Assembly (NCBI GenBank): GCA_963823675.1
Contig: CAWGMT010000012.1
Location: forward strand, 1,612,001 to 1,676,000
DNA: 64,000 nucleotides
Reading direction: 5' to 3'
Source of the DNA: CAWGMT01 sp963823675
Lineage (GTDB): Bacteria > Planctomycetota > Planctomycetia > Isosphaerales > Isosphaeraceae
The notes under the pieces: model-generated
Databases searched by the model: none
Told to the model about the DNA's origin: nothing
Seen by the model: only the letters and a program-made list of their open reading frames with translations
Made by a program: the position numbers and the translations under genes
Shown here: one piece after another, positions 47,601 through 58,149 of the stretch
Layout of the letters: each line of letters opens with the position of its first letter
Numbering within the stretch: position 1 is the stretch's first letter

Positions 47601-50600
47601 TCTGACCCTGAGCGGCGCCGGGTTCAACCAGACGACGGCGGTAACCCTGGTTGCCGCGTCCGGCGCCCCGACCGTCTACAAAGCCACCAGCGTTTCGTTC
47701 GACACGTTCAACCAACTGACGGCAACGTTCGACCTCACCAAGGTGCCCCTGGGGCTCTATTCGGTGGTCGTGACCCGCACCGACGGCACGACCTCCAAGC
47801 TCACCGGCGTCTTCACCGTGACCAGCCCGGCGCGGGTCACCTCGAGACCCACTTGATCCTGCCCAGCGTGATGGGGCGCCACATTAGCTCGACGTTGTAC
47901 ATCGAGTATTCCAACACGGGCAGCCAGGCCATTGCGGCGCCGCTCATCGTACTCAGCTCGGCACGGCCGACGGACCGTCCGCTCTTTACCCTGAATAAAT
48001 CGCTCCTGGTCCAGGGCATCTGGACCTCGGCACTGCCCGCGGGCTACTCGAACACGATCGAGATCCTTGCGAGCGGATCGGTGCCGGGCGTGCTCGAGCC
48101 GGGCGAGTCGGTCACGGTGCCGGTCTACTACGTCGGGATGCTGAAGCCGTGGAGCTTCACCACCGATACGTTCCAGTTCAAGCTTCAGGTCTTCACGGGA
48201 ATGGACAAAACCACGGTCGATCTGGCCAGCCTCGAGGCCAGCCTCCAGCCGGCGGGCGTCTCCACCGCGGCCTGGGGGGCGATCTACGCCGGGCTGGCCG
48301 CGCAAATCGGCGACACCTGGGGCGGCTATGTGAAGTTGCTGGATGAAAACGCCACTTACCTGGGCCGGCTGGGCGACAACATCACTGACGTCAGCCAGCT
48401 CTGGCAGTTCGCGATCATGCAGGATGATGCGCTGTCGCCGGTGCCGCTCCTGGACAACGAGACCGATCTCTCGGTCCCCTCGGCGGGCTTGCCGCTTTCG
48501 TTCAGCCGCGAGTTTGCCAATACCATCGACTCGCGCAACGTCTCCGGGCCGCTCGGCATCGGCTGGCGCGATGACTGGGAATATTCGCTCTCGGTGGGCT
48601 CCGACGGCACCGTGACGATCACCATGCCCTCGGGGCAAGTGCGGGTATTCCAGCCCGACAGCCGCGGGACCGACTACTTCTCCCAGCCGGGCGACGACGG
48701 CATCCTCTCGGCCGAAAACGTCGGCGGCGTCATGACGTACCTGTTGCAAGAAGCCGACGGAACAATCGAGCACTTCAACGCCGACGGCACGATCGACTAC
48801 GTGCAGGACACCGACGGCAACCGGATCACTGCCGGTTACGCGGACGGCCAGCTCGAGAGCCTCACGTCCTCGTCGGGTGGATCGCTGGCCTTCAACTACA
48901 ACTCCGCCGGCCTGATCCAGTCGGTCTCGAGCTCCGGCGGCCAGACTGTCACGTACAGCTACGATTCCACGAATCAACACCTCATCTCCGTGGAGGGCTA
49001 CGACGGCCTGGCGACGCGCTACAGCTATCTCTCGGGCACCAATCCGGCCACATTGAATGCCTTGGCCATCATCACGTACCAAGACGGCACCCACGAGCTT
49101 TACACCTACACCGCCAGCGGCCGGCTGGCCTCGATGTCGCAGGACAACGGCCTCGATCGCGAGTCGTTCACCTACGACGAAGGCCAGGTGACCGTGACCG
49201 ACGCCGCCGGCGACGTCAGCGAGTACGACTACAACGAGCAGGGAAATCTGGTGAAGTACGTCGATCCCCTGGGGAACGCCTCCTTCGCCTCCTTTAACCA
49301 GAACGGCAACCTGATCGAGCTCACCGGCCCGACCGGGTTGACGGCGAGCTTCACCTACGACGCCCTTGGCAATTTGACGAGCGCGACCGATCCCCTGGGC
49401 CAGACGACGACCTTTACCTACACCGGCTCGGACAACCTGCTGGCCAGCGTGACCGACCCCCAGGGCGACACGACCAACTACCAGTACGACGCCTACGGCA
49501 ACCTCACCGCGATCCAGTACCCGGACCAGTCGGTCGAGAGTGCCACGTACGATGCGTTCGGCGATCCGCTGTCGCTCACCGACCAGGATGGCCAGGTGAC
49601 GAACTACGCGTATAACTCGGTCGGCGAGGTGATGAGCGTGACCCTGGCCGGCGGGTCTCAGATGGCGTACGTCTACAATGCCTCGGGTGAGATGATCTCG
49701 GCCACCGACTCGAGCGGCACGATCACGCTCAGCTATAACGCGGGGGGCCAGCTTACCAATGTCGCCTACCCCGACGGCCTGTCGATCCAGTACACCTACA
49801 AAAGCGGCCAGCGGACCAGGGTGGTCGAGATGTCGGGCACGGCGGTGACCGCGACGGTCATCTATCAGTATGACTCGGCCGGCGAGCTGACCGGGCTCAC
49901 CGACGGATCGGGCAACTCGATCGTCACCTATACCTACAACAGTCTGGGAGAGCTGGTGCGAGATAGTCTCGCCAACGGCGCCTACACGACGTATCAGTAC
50001 GACGCCGACGGCAACCTGCTGCACCTGATCAATTTTAGCTCAACTTCAGGCGGCGGCTCGACGATCAGCAGCCGCTTCGACTACACGTATGACGCCCTGG
50101 GGAACGTGACCGCGATGGCCACGGAGGACGGCACCTGGTCCTACAGCTACGACACGACGGGCCAGTTGACCGCGGCGGTGTTTGCCTCGACCGACTCCGC
50201 GATTCCCAGTCAGAGCTTGAGCTATACCTACGACGCGGCGGGCAATCGCGTGCAGACGGTGGTCAACGGCGTGACTTCGACCTACCAGAGCAACAGCGAC
50301 AACGAGTACACGACGGTCACGTCGCAGGGCGGCACCACGACCTACACCTACAACGCCGACGGCGACCTCGTCTCGCAGACCGACGCCTCCGGGACGACGA
50401 CCTACACGTACGATTCACTCGACCGCTTGGTCAGCGTTACCTCTCCCACCGACAGTTGGATCTACCAGTACGACGCCCTGGGCAACCTCTCGGCCACGAT
50501 CCACGACGGCCAGGTCACGGAGAACCTGGTGGATCCCGAGGGCGCCGGCAGCGTGGTTGCGCAGTTTGACGGATCGGGCAACCTCCTGGCCAATTACACT

Positions 50601-53600
50601 TATGGGCTCGGGCTGGTCAGCCAGGGCACGACCAGCGGCACGAGTTATTACGCCTTCGACGGGCTGGGCTCGACCGTGGGACTGACGAACTCGTCCGGCG
50701 CCTCAGTTGCCAGTTACAGCTACCTTCCCTTCGGCGGGATCCTGAGCTCCACGGGCAGCGCCTCCGCCTCCAATCCGTTCACGTTCGTGGGGCAGTATGG
50801 CGTCTCGACCGACGGCAGCGGGCTCGACGCCATGGGGGCGCGGTTCTACGACCCGTCAACCGGCCGGTTCACGACCCCGGACCCGCTGGGATTGAGCGCG
50901 GGGGACGTCAACTTTTTCCGGTATGTCGGCAACGACCCGACGAGCGCGATCGACCCCAGCGGAACGACGGCGTCGTTCTTCGGGGCTTCGGGCGACGTGA
51001 TCCTGGCCGGCACGCTCGGCCTCGCGTTCGGCTCAAGCGGCGCGGCGTATCTGACAGCACCGCTCAGTGGAACCAGCGGCGGCTTCGCGTCGGTTTCGGT
51101 CTCGACGTCGACGACGGTACTCGATGCGGGCGGCACGTCGGCAGGGGGCTTGGCCGGTGGGACGAACGCCAGCACGTTGGGGCTGGCCGGGGCCACGAGC
51201 CCTGGGGGCGGCGCCGGATTCGAGGTCGCCGGAGTGACCGTCGAGCGAACGATGACGACGCCCGTTGGCCCGCTGTTGCGATTGACCGGTTTACGGGCGA
51301 CGCCGCACTCCACCGCCCACCAGTCCTCGGCGGTCGAGTCGTTGCTCAAGTCGCTGATCGCCGACGACGTCGACGTGCCCGCCCCGACCAAGAACGCGAC
51401 GGAGGGGCCGCCTCCGCCCAGCGGGGGGACGTCTAATGGAGGCGGCGGCCAGGGCGGCGCCGGGCAGCCGGGCGGCGCCGGCGGCAGGGCATCCAGCGGC
51501 GGCGACGGCGCCGCCGGGAGCGGGAGCAACCCGGGGACGCCGGCCGACGGCGGAATCACCGAAACCAGCAATGCCCAGACGGGCGGCCCCGCGGGGCACG
51601 GTGGGGCCGCCGGTGGCGACGGCACGGCCGGAACCGCCGGCACGGGCGGGCAAAACGGCACGCTAGGCAGTCCCGGCTCCAATGGCACCCCGGGAACCGC
51701 CGGGAGCGGCACGTGCTCGGAGACGACCCCAACGACGCCCACCACGCCCACCAACAAGACCGTCATGAGCGAGGACCCCAATGCCAAGATCGGGCCCGCG
51801 GGTTACGGCCCCCTCAACTTCATCTCGGTCTCGGCGCTCACGCTGTTTCCCTACCAGATCCAGTTCGAGAACTCGCCGACGGCCACCGCGCCGGCCCAGC
51901 AGGTGACGATCACCGATCAGCTCGATCCCAACCTCGACCTGAGCACGTTCCAGTTGACCGGGATTTCGTTCGGCGACAACGTGATCACGATCCCCGCCGG
52001 CACCCAGTCGTATCAGACTTCCGTGCCGATGACTTACAACGGCCAGAATTTCGACGTGGTCATCACGGCCGGGCTCGACTACGCGACCCGCCAGGTCTAC
52101 GCGACGTTCCAGTCGATTGATCCCACGACCCAGCTTCCACCCGGTCCGTTGACCGGCTTCCTGCCGCCGGAGAATGGCACCGGCCGCGGCGAAGGGTCAA
52201 TCAGCTACGTCATCGCGCCCAAGGCGGGTCTGGCCAACGGAACTCAGATCCGCAACGTGGCAGACATCTCGTTCGACCAGAACACGACGATCGCCACCGA
52301 CCAGGTCAGCGACAGCAATCCCAGCCTGGGTGTCGACCCCAACAAGCAGGCCCTGGTCACGATCGACGCCAGCACGCCCACGAGCAGCGTGGCGCCCTTG
52401 CCGGCGAAAATCAGCACCTCGACGTTTACCGTCAACTGGTCGGGAACCGACACGGGCGGCCCGGGCATTGCCTATTACACCATCTGGGTCTCGGTCAACG
52501 GCGGTGCGTACAAGGCCTGGCAGACTGACACGACGGCGACTTCGGCGGTGTATCAAGCGCTGCCCGGCAAGCATACCTACGCGTTTTTTAGCCAGGCGAC
52601 CGACCACTGCGGCAACGTCGAGCCGGCGCACACGATGGCCGACACCACGACCACCGACGCCCCGGCTCCGCCCGAGGTGACCGGAGTGCAGGTATCGAGC
52701 TCCGCATGGACGTCGAGCTACTCAAGCTACCTCCAGACGGCGGGCGCGGGCAACGGCGCCGGCTACGCGATTCCGGCCGGCTCGTCGGCCCAGCTCACGC
52801 CGCTGCCGTGGGCGAACCTGAACACCATCCAGATCGTTTTCACGGAGAACGTGAAGATCGCGCAGTCCGACCTGTCTGTCTACGGTATCAATTCGGCGAC
52901 CTACACCTCGAGCGGGTTCAGCTATAACGCGACGACCTTCACGGCCACCTGGACGTTTGCGGCGCCATTCAAGGACGACAAGATCATGTTCGTCCTTGAC
53001 GGCCACAGCGCGACGGGAGTCCAGGACCAGTACGGCGATTTGCTCGATGGCGAGTGGACCAACGGTGTGAGCACGTTTCCCTCCGGTGGCAGCGCCGGGC
53101 AAGGCGACTTTGATTTTCAGATCAACATACTGCCAGGCGACGTCAACGGCGGCGCGGGCGTGAGCCTGACCGATGCCCTGCTGGTGCAAAAAGAGCTCAA
53201 TGACACGGTGGCGTCGAACGGATACACCTACAAGTACGACGTGCTGGGCCAGGGGACGATCACCTCGGCCGAGGTCACCCTAATCCGGTCGCTGGTCGGC
53301 TCGGTCCTGCCTCCGGGCAATCCCGGAACGGGCAACGGTGGCTCCGGCGGCGGCAATCACGCCGTGGTGGCGGGCCCGATCGACGTCACCCGTGGCGGCG
53401 GTGGCGGCGGTGCTAGCGGCGGCGGTACGGGCGGTATCGGACCGGACATCTGTTGCGGCGGCGGCAATCTGGCCGCGCAAATCGCGGCGGCCGAGGCCGA
53501 TCCCAACGCGACCGATGTCATCACGTTGGCTACCGGCGATTACCCGGCCGACGACATCATCGTCTCGAGCACAGTGCCTGGCAAGACGATCTATATCCAG

Positions 53601-56600
53601 GGCGCCGGCCCGGGCAATACGATCATTGACGGCGGCGGCATGGGCCGCATCTTCCAGGTTGAAAGCGGCGTCAAATTGATCTTGCAGACCCTGTCGATCG
53701 CGCATGGGCTCGCGAAGGATGACGGGAATGGCGGCAGCTCGTCCGCCCTGGGCGGCGACTTCTTGATCGAGGGCGGGTCGGTGACGATCAGCAACGCGTC
53801 GGTGTACAGCAACTCGGCCTCGGGCCAGTCGGGTTCCTCCGGCGAAGACGGTTCCTTGAGCGGACAGGCCGGGGGCGCGGGCGGCAATGGCGGCAACGCC
53901 AGCGGCGGCGGCATCTACCTGGCGTCCGGCGTCCTCAACATCGTCAATTCGCTGGTTTCGAATGATCGCGCCAAGGGCGGCGCCGGCGGCGCCGGCGGCC
54001 AGGGCGCCGACGCCACCCTGACGGCGTCCGACGGCAGAAACGGCAGCCCAGGTTCCGAGGGTTCCGATGGTTCCGCGCCGGGAGACAACGGCGGGAGGGG
54101 CGACCGCGGCGACGATGGCGACGACGGCAGCGATGGTTTCAGGGCCGCCAACGGCGGCAATGGCGGCAATGGCGGCGATGCCAGTGGCGGGGGCATTTAC
54201 GTCGCCGGCGGCACATTGATCCTCACCGGCAGTTTTGTGACCAACAACCAGGCGCTCGGTGGTGCCGGCGGCGTGGGCGGAGTCGGCGGCAAAGGGGGCC
54301 ATGCCGGGAACGGAGGAGATGGTGGAACCGGCGGCGGTGGTGGTGACGGCGCCGCGGGCACCGATGGGTCCCCAGGCAGCGCACCTGGTTCTCCTGGCGG
54401 CGCCGGTAGTCACGGCGGCGCCGGTGGTGCCGGTGGTGCGGGTGGCGACGGCGGTCAAGGCGGCAAGGGCGGTCAAGGCGGCAATGGCGGTACCGGCGGT
54501 GACGGCGGCAAGGGAAGTGGTGGTGGGATCTACGTGGCCGGTGGTTCCGTGACCATCCAATCCAGCGGCATCAATGGCAACACGGCGCGGGGCGGCAAGG
54601 CCGGCAACGGCGGCGATGGTGGTGCCGGCGGCAGGGCCGGCGATGGCGGCGACGGTGGCGGCGCTGGTCCAGGCGGCGCCGGCGCCTCTGGTGGTCACGC
54701 CGGTCATGGGGCGACCGGCAGCAGCGGCGGCCCCGGCGGCGCCGGCGGAGCCGGCGGCGGGGGTGGCGCGGGTGGCGATGGTGGTGACGGCGGCGTTGGT
54801 GGCACCGGCGGTGACGGCGGCGCTGGCGGTAAAGGCGGAGCGGCCGGCCGCGGGGGTGACGGTGTCGGTGGCGGTCTCGCCGTCGCCGCAGGCTCGGTGA
54901 CGGTCACGGAGGCACAATCCGCATTCGCTTCCGACAACGCCCTAGGCGGCGCTGGCGGCCAGGGTGGCAAGGGCGGCGCTGGCGGTGAAGCCGGCCGCGG
55001 TGGCAAGGGCGGCAAGGGAGCCGATGGGAGCAAGGGCGGCCCTGGCGCCGACGGCGGCCGCGGCGGCGATGGCGGGGCTACGGAGAGCGCTGCCTGCGGC
55101 GGTCCGGGCGGTGCGGGCGCCGCTGGCGGCGATGGCGGGGCCGGCGGCGACGGCGGCACGGGCGGCGATGGCGGCAGCGGCGGTCAGGGCGGCGATGGCG
55201 GCGTCGGTGGTGCTGCCGGCACCGGCGGTGCCGCCAAGGGCGGGGGTATCGCAGTCCTGGGCGGGAGCGTAACTCTCCAATCCAATTCCGTCGTCAGCAA
55301 GGACGCCGCCGTCGGTGGCTCCGGCGGGAACGGCGGCGCCGGCGGCAAGGCCGGGGACGGTGGCAACGGTGGCAACGGTGGCAACGGTGGTGACGGCGGC
55401 GTCGGTGCCGGGGGCGGCGACGGCGGCTATGGCGGCGACGGCGGCGCGGGAACGGTGGGCCACGGGCCCGGTGGACCGGGTGGGCCAGGCGGCTCCGGCG
55501 GCGGTGCTGGGGCATCCGGTCCCGGCGGGGAGGGTGGCACCGCCGGGTCGGCGGGCACGCCCGGCGGCGGCGGTCCCGGCGGCAACGGCGGCAACGCGGT
55601 CAATGGAGCGATCTATGTCGAGGCGGGCTCGCTCACCGTCTCACCGAATCCGCCTGGCTACAGTCCGCAGCAGATTCTGTCGGCCTATGGGATTAACCAG
55701 CTCGCGCTCACGGGTGCCGGCCAGACGATCGCCATCGTCAACCGGGGCGACGACCCGTTTCTCTGGGCCGACGTCCAGGCATTCAACGCGCAGTACGGCC
55801 TCCCGCAGTTCGGCGCGGGCGGTCCCAGCCTCGACGTCTGGAATCAGGCCGGTCTTCTCGCGCTCCAAAACAACCAGATTGTCAGCCCGGCACTACTACC
55901 GCCCAATGATCCCGGCTATTACGGCGAGGACATCCTCGACGTGGAATGGGCGCACGCCATTGCGCCGGACGCGAACATTGACTTTGTCGAAGCCAATTAT
56001 CCCGCGGCAAACGCCGCCGCCGACACCGAGCTTCTCGCCGCCGCGCAGGTCGCCGGCAGCCTGCCCAACGTCGTCGTCGTTTCGATGAGCTGGGGTGTTT
56101 TCACCACGAACAATAACTACACCGGGGACGCGGAAGACCCGAGCGAAGGCAACTACGATACAGACTTCACGACCCCTGCGGGTCACACGGGCGTGACCTG
56201 GATCGGGGCCTCGGGCGACGCCGGCGCTGGCGAGTTCGGATATCCGGATTCCTCCCCCAACGTGCTGGCCGTCGGCGGCACGACCCTGACGCTCAATTCC
56301 GACGGTTCTTACGACATGGAAACCGGCTGGTCCTACACCAACCCCCCGCCGCGAGCGCCTCGCACACAGCCGGGCAGCGGCGGGGGCACGTCGATTTATG
56401 AATCCGAGCCGGCCTACCAAGAGAGCGTGCAGCAGAGCGGTCAGCGGACCGTTCCCGATGTGGCGTTCGTCGGCGATGGGGCCACGGGCGTGGCGATCTA
56501 CGGGCATTACTTGGACCAGAACGGTAATCTCCAAGTTGGGTGGCAAGTCGAAGGCGGCACCAGCCTGGGGGCGCCAGCCTGGGCGGCATTGATCGCGCTC

Positions 56601-57577
56601 GCCGACCAGGAGCGCCTGGCGACCAATACCCAGCTCGGAACCCTCGATGGCGCAGACCCAGACCTTGCCCGCCCTCTACAGCCTGCCATCCAGCGATTTT
56701 CACGACGTTCTGGTCGGTTACACCGGCCTGGACACGAATGGCAACACCGTTTACGGCACTCCCGGCTACGACCTGATCACCGGTCTGGGCTCGCCGATCG
56801 CCAGCCTGATTGTGCCCGCCCTGGCGCAGTGGAACGGCCCGCTTGGGATCGTGAACGGCCCCGTCTTCAGTTCCGGCGCCCGCGTGGCCGGCGGCAGCTT
56901 CAGCCCGGAACCCGGGTTCGGCCGATTCGCCGTGGCGGGAGGGAGCCTTGGCGAGGGCGCGGCGGTTTCGGGTTCCTCGACCGTAATGGGCGCGCTCGAC
57001 TGGGTTCTAACGGCGGACGCGGCGAACACGCTGGTTGACGGGCCGAGCGGATCCGATCCAACGATCGTGGCGTCGAGTTCTGTCGCCCTTCCCGGCCGTT
57101 CCTGTCGCCCTGGCTACGACCTCCGACGGCCCGGCGGCGACGGTCGTCACGATTTCCCGACCGCCGCCGGCACAGGCGGTGGGCGCTGCCACGGCCGGCG
57201 CTTCCACGGCGCTTCTGGCCAGCATTGATCACTTCCTGGAAACCGACCTTTTGGCCCAGGACGACGCGTCGCTCGTCAAGGAGGCATTGCTGAGCTCGGT
57301 TAGGTCGCAACACAATGGTCGCAAGAGGTTCAAGGTCCAGTTGAAGGCCGCCGTGTCGTCAACCGCGCCGCCTATCGCGCCGAGCAGCTTTTGGGCCCGC
57401 TCGGTGACGGGGCGGCCGATCGCCGCCCGGCAGGCCCCAACGGGCGCCCCCGGCATCGAGGTCCCAGGCGTGGGGCCGGTTAACGACAGCTCGGTGGCGG
57501 CGCTCACAGCCGGCCACGTCTTCACTCGACTCCCGGGCTTGCTCGATTCGCGCGGCCGCGGCCGGCGGCTGACGTGA
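41606..57577 (+). CDS. Giant surface protein: solenoid repeats, RHS shell, Gly-rich beta-helix and sedolisin peptidase
   Basis: About 5300 codons, ATG 41606 in a frame that must shift near 41680. Further breaks fall near 47275, 47830, 56650 and 57090. Domains by position: LWLEHLERRVLLS export motif (about 41690-41730); about eight solenoid repeats (42280-46000); PPC-like domains (46590-47230); Ig/IPT-like (47550-48400); RHS start with SFSREFANTIDSRNV, then over twenty YD repeats (48460-50700) and core ARFYDPSTGRFTTPDPLGL (50840-50960); Gly-rich linker; a QVTITDQLDPNLDLSTF module (51770-52340); Ig-like and dockerin-like modules to 53320; PGRS-like beta-helix (53450-55650); S53 peptidase with E/D in GEDILDVEW (55926, 55938), Asp in ASGDAGA (56217), Ser in GGTSLGAP (56562) and calcium motif DLITGLGSP. 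Exported or surface-bound; function unknown. Confidence 0.8.
42283..45990 (+). repeat. Eight degenerate tandem repeats in the giant gene
   Basis: Units begin near 42283, 42762, 43198, 43722, 44160, 44625, 45061 and 45511, each at a TLDGTGTL-type motif. Each unit is about 435-525 bases (145-175 residues) and holds the series LTDGxLTIxGGDYSTxxPF, NLSDIDGSSLxVxGGGxLSLPAVTSY, GxISLPxLTSISGY and GAGSEIDLPALTSF. Copies are strongly diverged except for these motifs. A left-handed or right-handed beta solenoid is the natural reading. Confidence 0.75.
53450..55650 (+). repeat. Glycine-rich PGRS-like tracts between beta-helix rungs
   Basis: Runs of GGxGG with Asp, Asn, Ala, Lys are interrupted at regular places by GGGIYVAGGSVTIQSSGINGNTA-type rungs (about 53905, 54186, 54520, 54870, 55240 and 55605). 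The base sequence is very GC-rich, with micro-repeats such as GGTGGCAAC three times near 55370-55395. The rung motif is shared with GGGLYNENGVTLTDCTVSGNSA in the protein at 20379-25496. Confidence 0.75.
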
Positions 57578-57620
57578 GTGATCAATAGTGAGTAGAATGC
57601 GGGTTATGTTCTCTTCCCTT

Positions 57621-57651
57621 TCCCCGCCTTGCTAAGGGGGGGGCCAGGGGT
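57621..57651 (+). repeat. CCTTGCTAAGG hairpin element, copy A
   Basis: Pattern CCCCGCCTTGCTAAGGGGGGG then GGCCAGGGG. It lies in the gene-free interval 57578-58149, just after the giant gene. Related copies are at 57751, 57977 (inverted) and 32135. Confidence 0.65.
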
Positions 57652-57750
57652 GGCGTGATGAAAAATTGGAGTTGAGCGTACTTGAGGGACGGTTTCCAGA
57701 CGCGTGTTTTTGTTGCGCAGATCGAATGACGGCGCGACCCAGCGTACCTT

Positions 57751-57788
57751 TTCCCCCCCTTGCTAAGGGGGGGCCAGGGGGGGTGGGG
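57751..57788 (+). repeat. CCTTGCTAAGG hairpin element, copy B
   Basis: CCCCCCCTTGCTAAGGGGGG then GGCCAGGGGGGGTGGGG. It is nearly identical to copy A in its core and tail. Confidence 0.65.
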
Positions 57789-57976
57789 CGCACCCCTCGG
57801 AGACGGTGCATGGCTTTCCCCTTCCTGATACATCCGGGATCAGCAACAATCTCAAAACCGGTTTCTCCCCTTGTTTTCCAGACGCTTGGTCGGATTTCCA
57901 GACCGCTTCCAAGAGCCGCGACGAGGCGGGTGGAAGAAAGCCCTTTGCACGCCGTGCAGTTGGTTGTGCCACGACC

Positions 57977-58008
57977 ACCCCCCCTGGCCCCCCCTCAGCA
58001 AGGGGGGG
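57977..58008 (-). repeat. CCTTGCTGAGG hairpin element, copy C (inverted)
   Basis: The reverse complement reads CCCCCCCTTGCTGAGGGGGG then GGCCAGGGGGGGTGG. Inverted relative to copies A and B. The three copies are spaced by about 130 and 220 bases. Confidence 0.65.
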
Positions 58009-58088
58009 AAAGAAAACGGGGCGCTCGCTGAGGCTGCGCATTGAATCGGGGAGGAATGCGGCACTCACGCAGAGGCGAGCTTTCATCA

Positions 58089-58146
58089 CACCACGAACAA
58101 CTGACCACGGGACAACTGACCACGGACAACTGACAACTGACCACGA
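58089..58146. repeat. ACAACTGACCACG short repeats
   Basis: ACAACTGACCACGG occurs about three times in slightly varied form directly before ATG 58150. The unit recurs around 14777 upstream of the ECF gene. Its function is unknown; in this position it is part of the leader of the TPR-sulfotransferase gene. Confidence 0.6.
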
Positions 58147-58149
58147 AAA

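Noticed and set aside
47757..50024. 755-codon minus-strand ORF opposite the RHS region
   Set aside because: Antisense shadow of YD repeats; Val/Arg/Gly-rich with no domain text.
50960..51760. Classic RHS toxin with immunity gene after the core
   Set aside because: The post-core sequence is low-complexity Ser/Gly/Ala and then structural modules; no toxin motif and no small immunity ORF follow.
53280..54917. 545-codon minus-strand Ala/Thr-rich ORF
   Set aside because: Antisense of the Gly-rich tract, where GGC/GGT codons read as Ala/Thr/Pro codons; not a gene.
53450..55650. CRISPR-like or satellite array
   Set aside because: Repeats are in-frame GGN codon runs within one open frame, without constant repeat and unique spacers.
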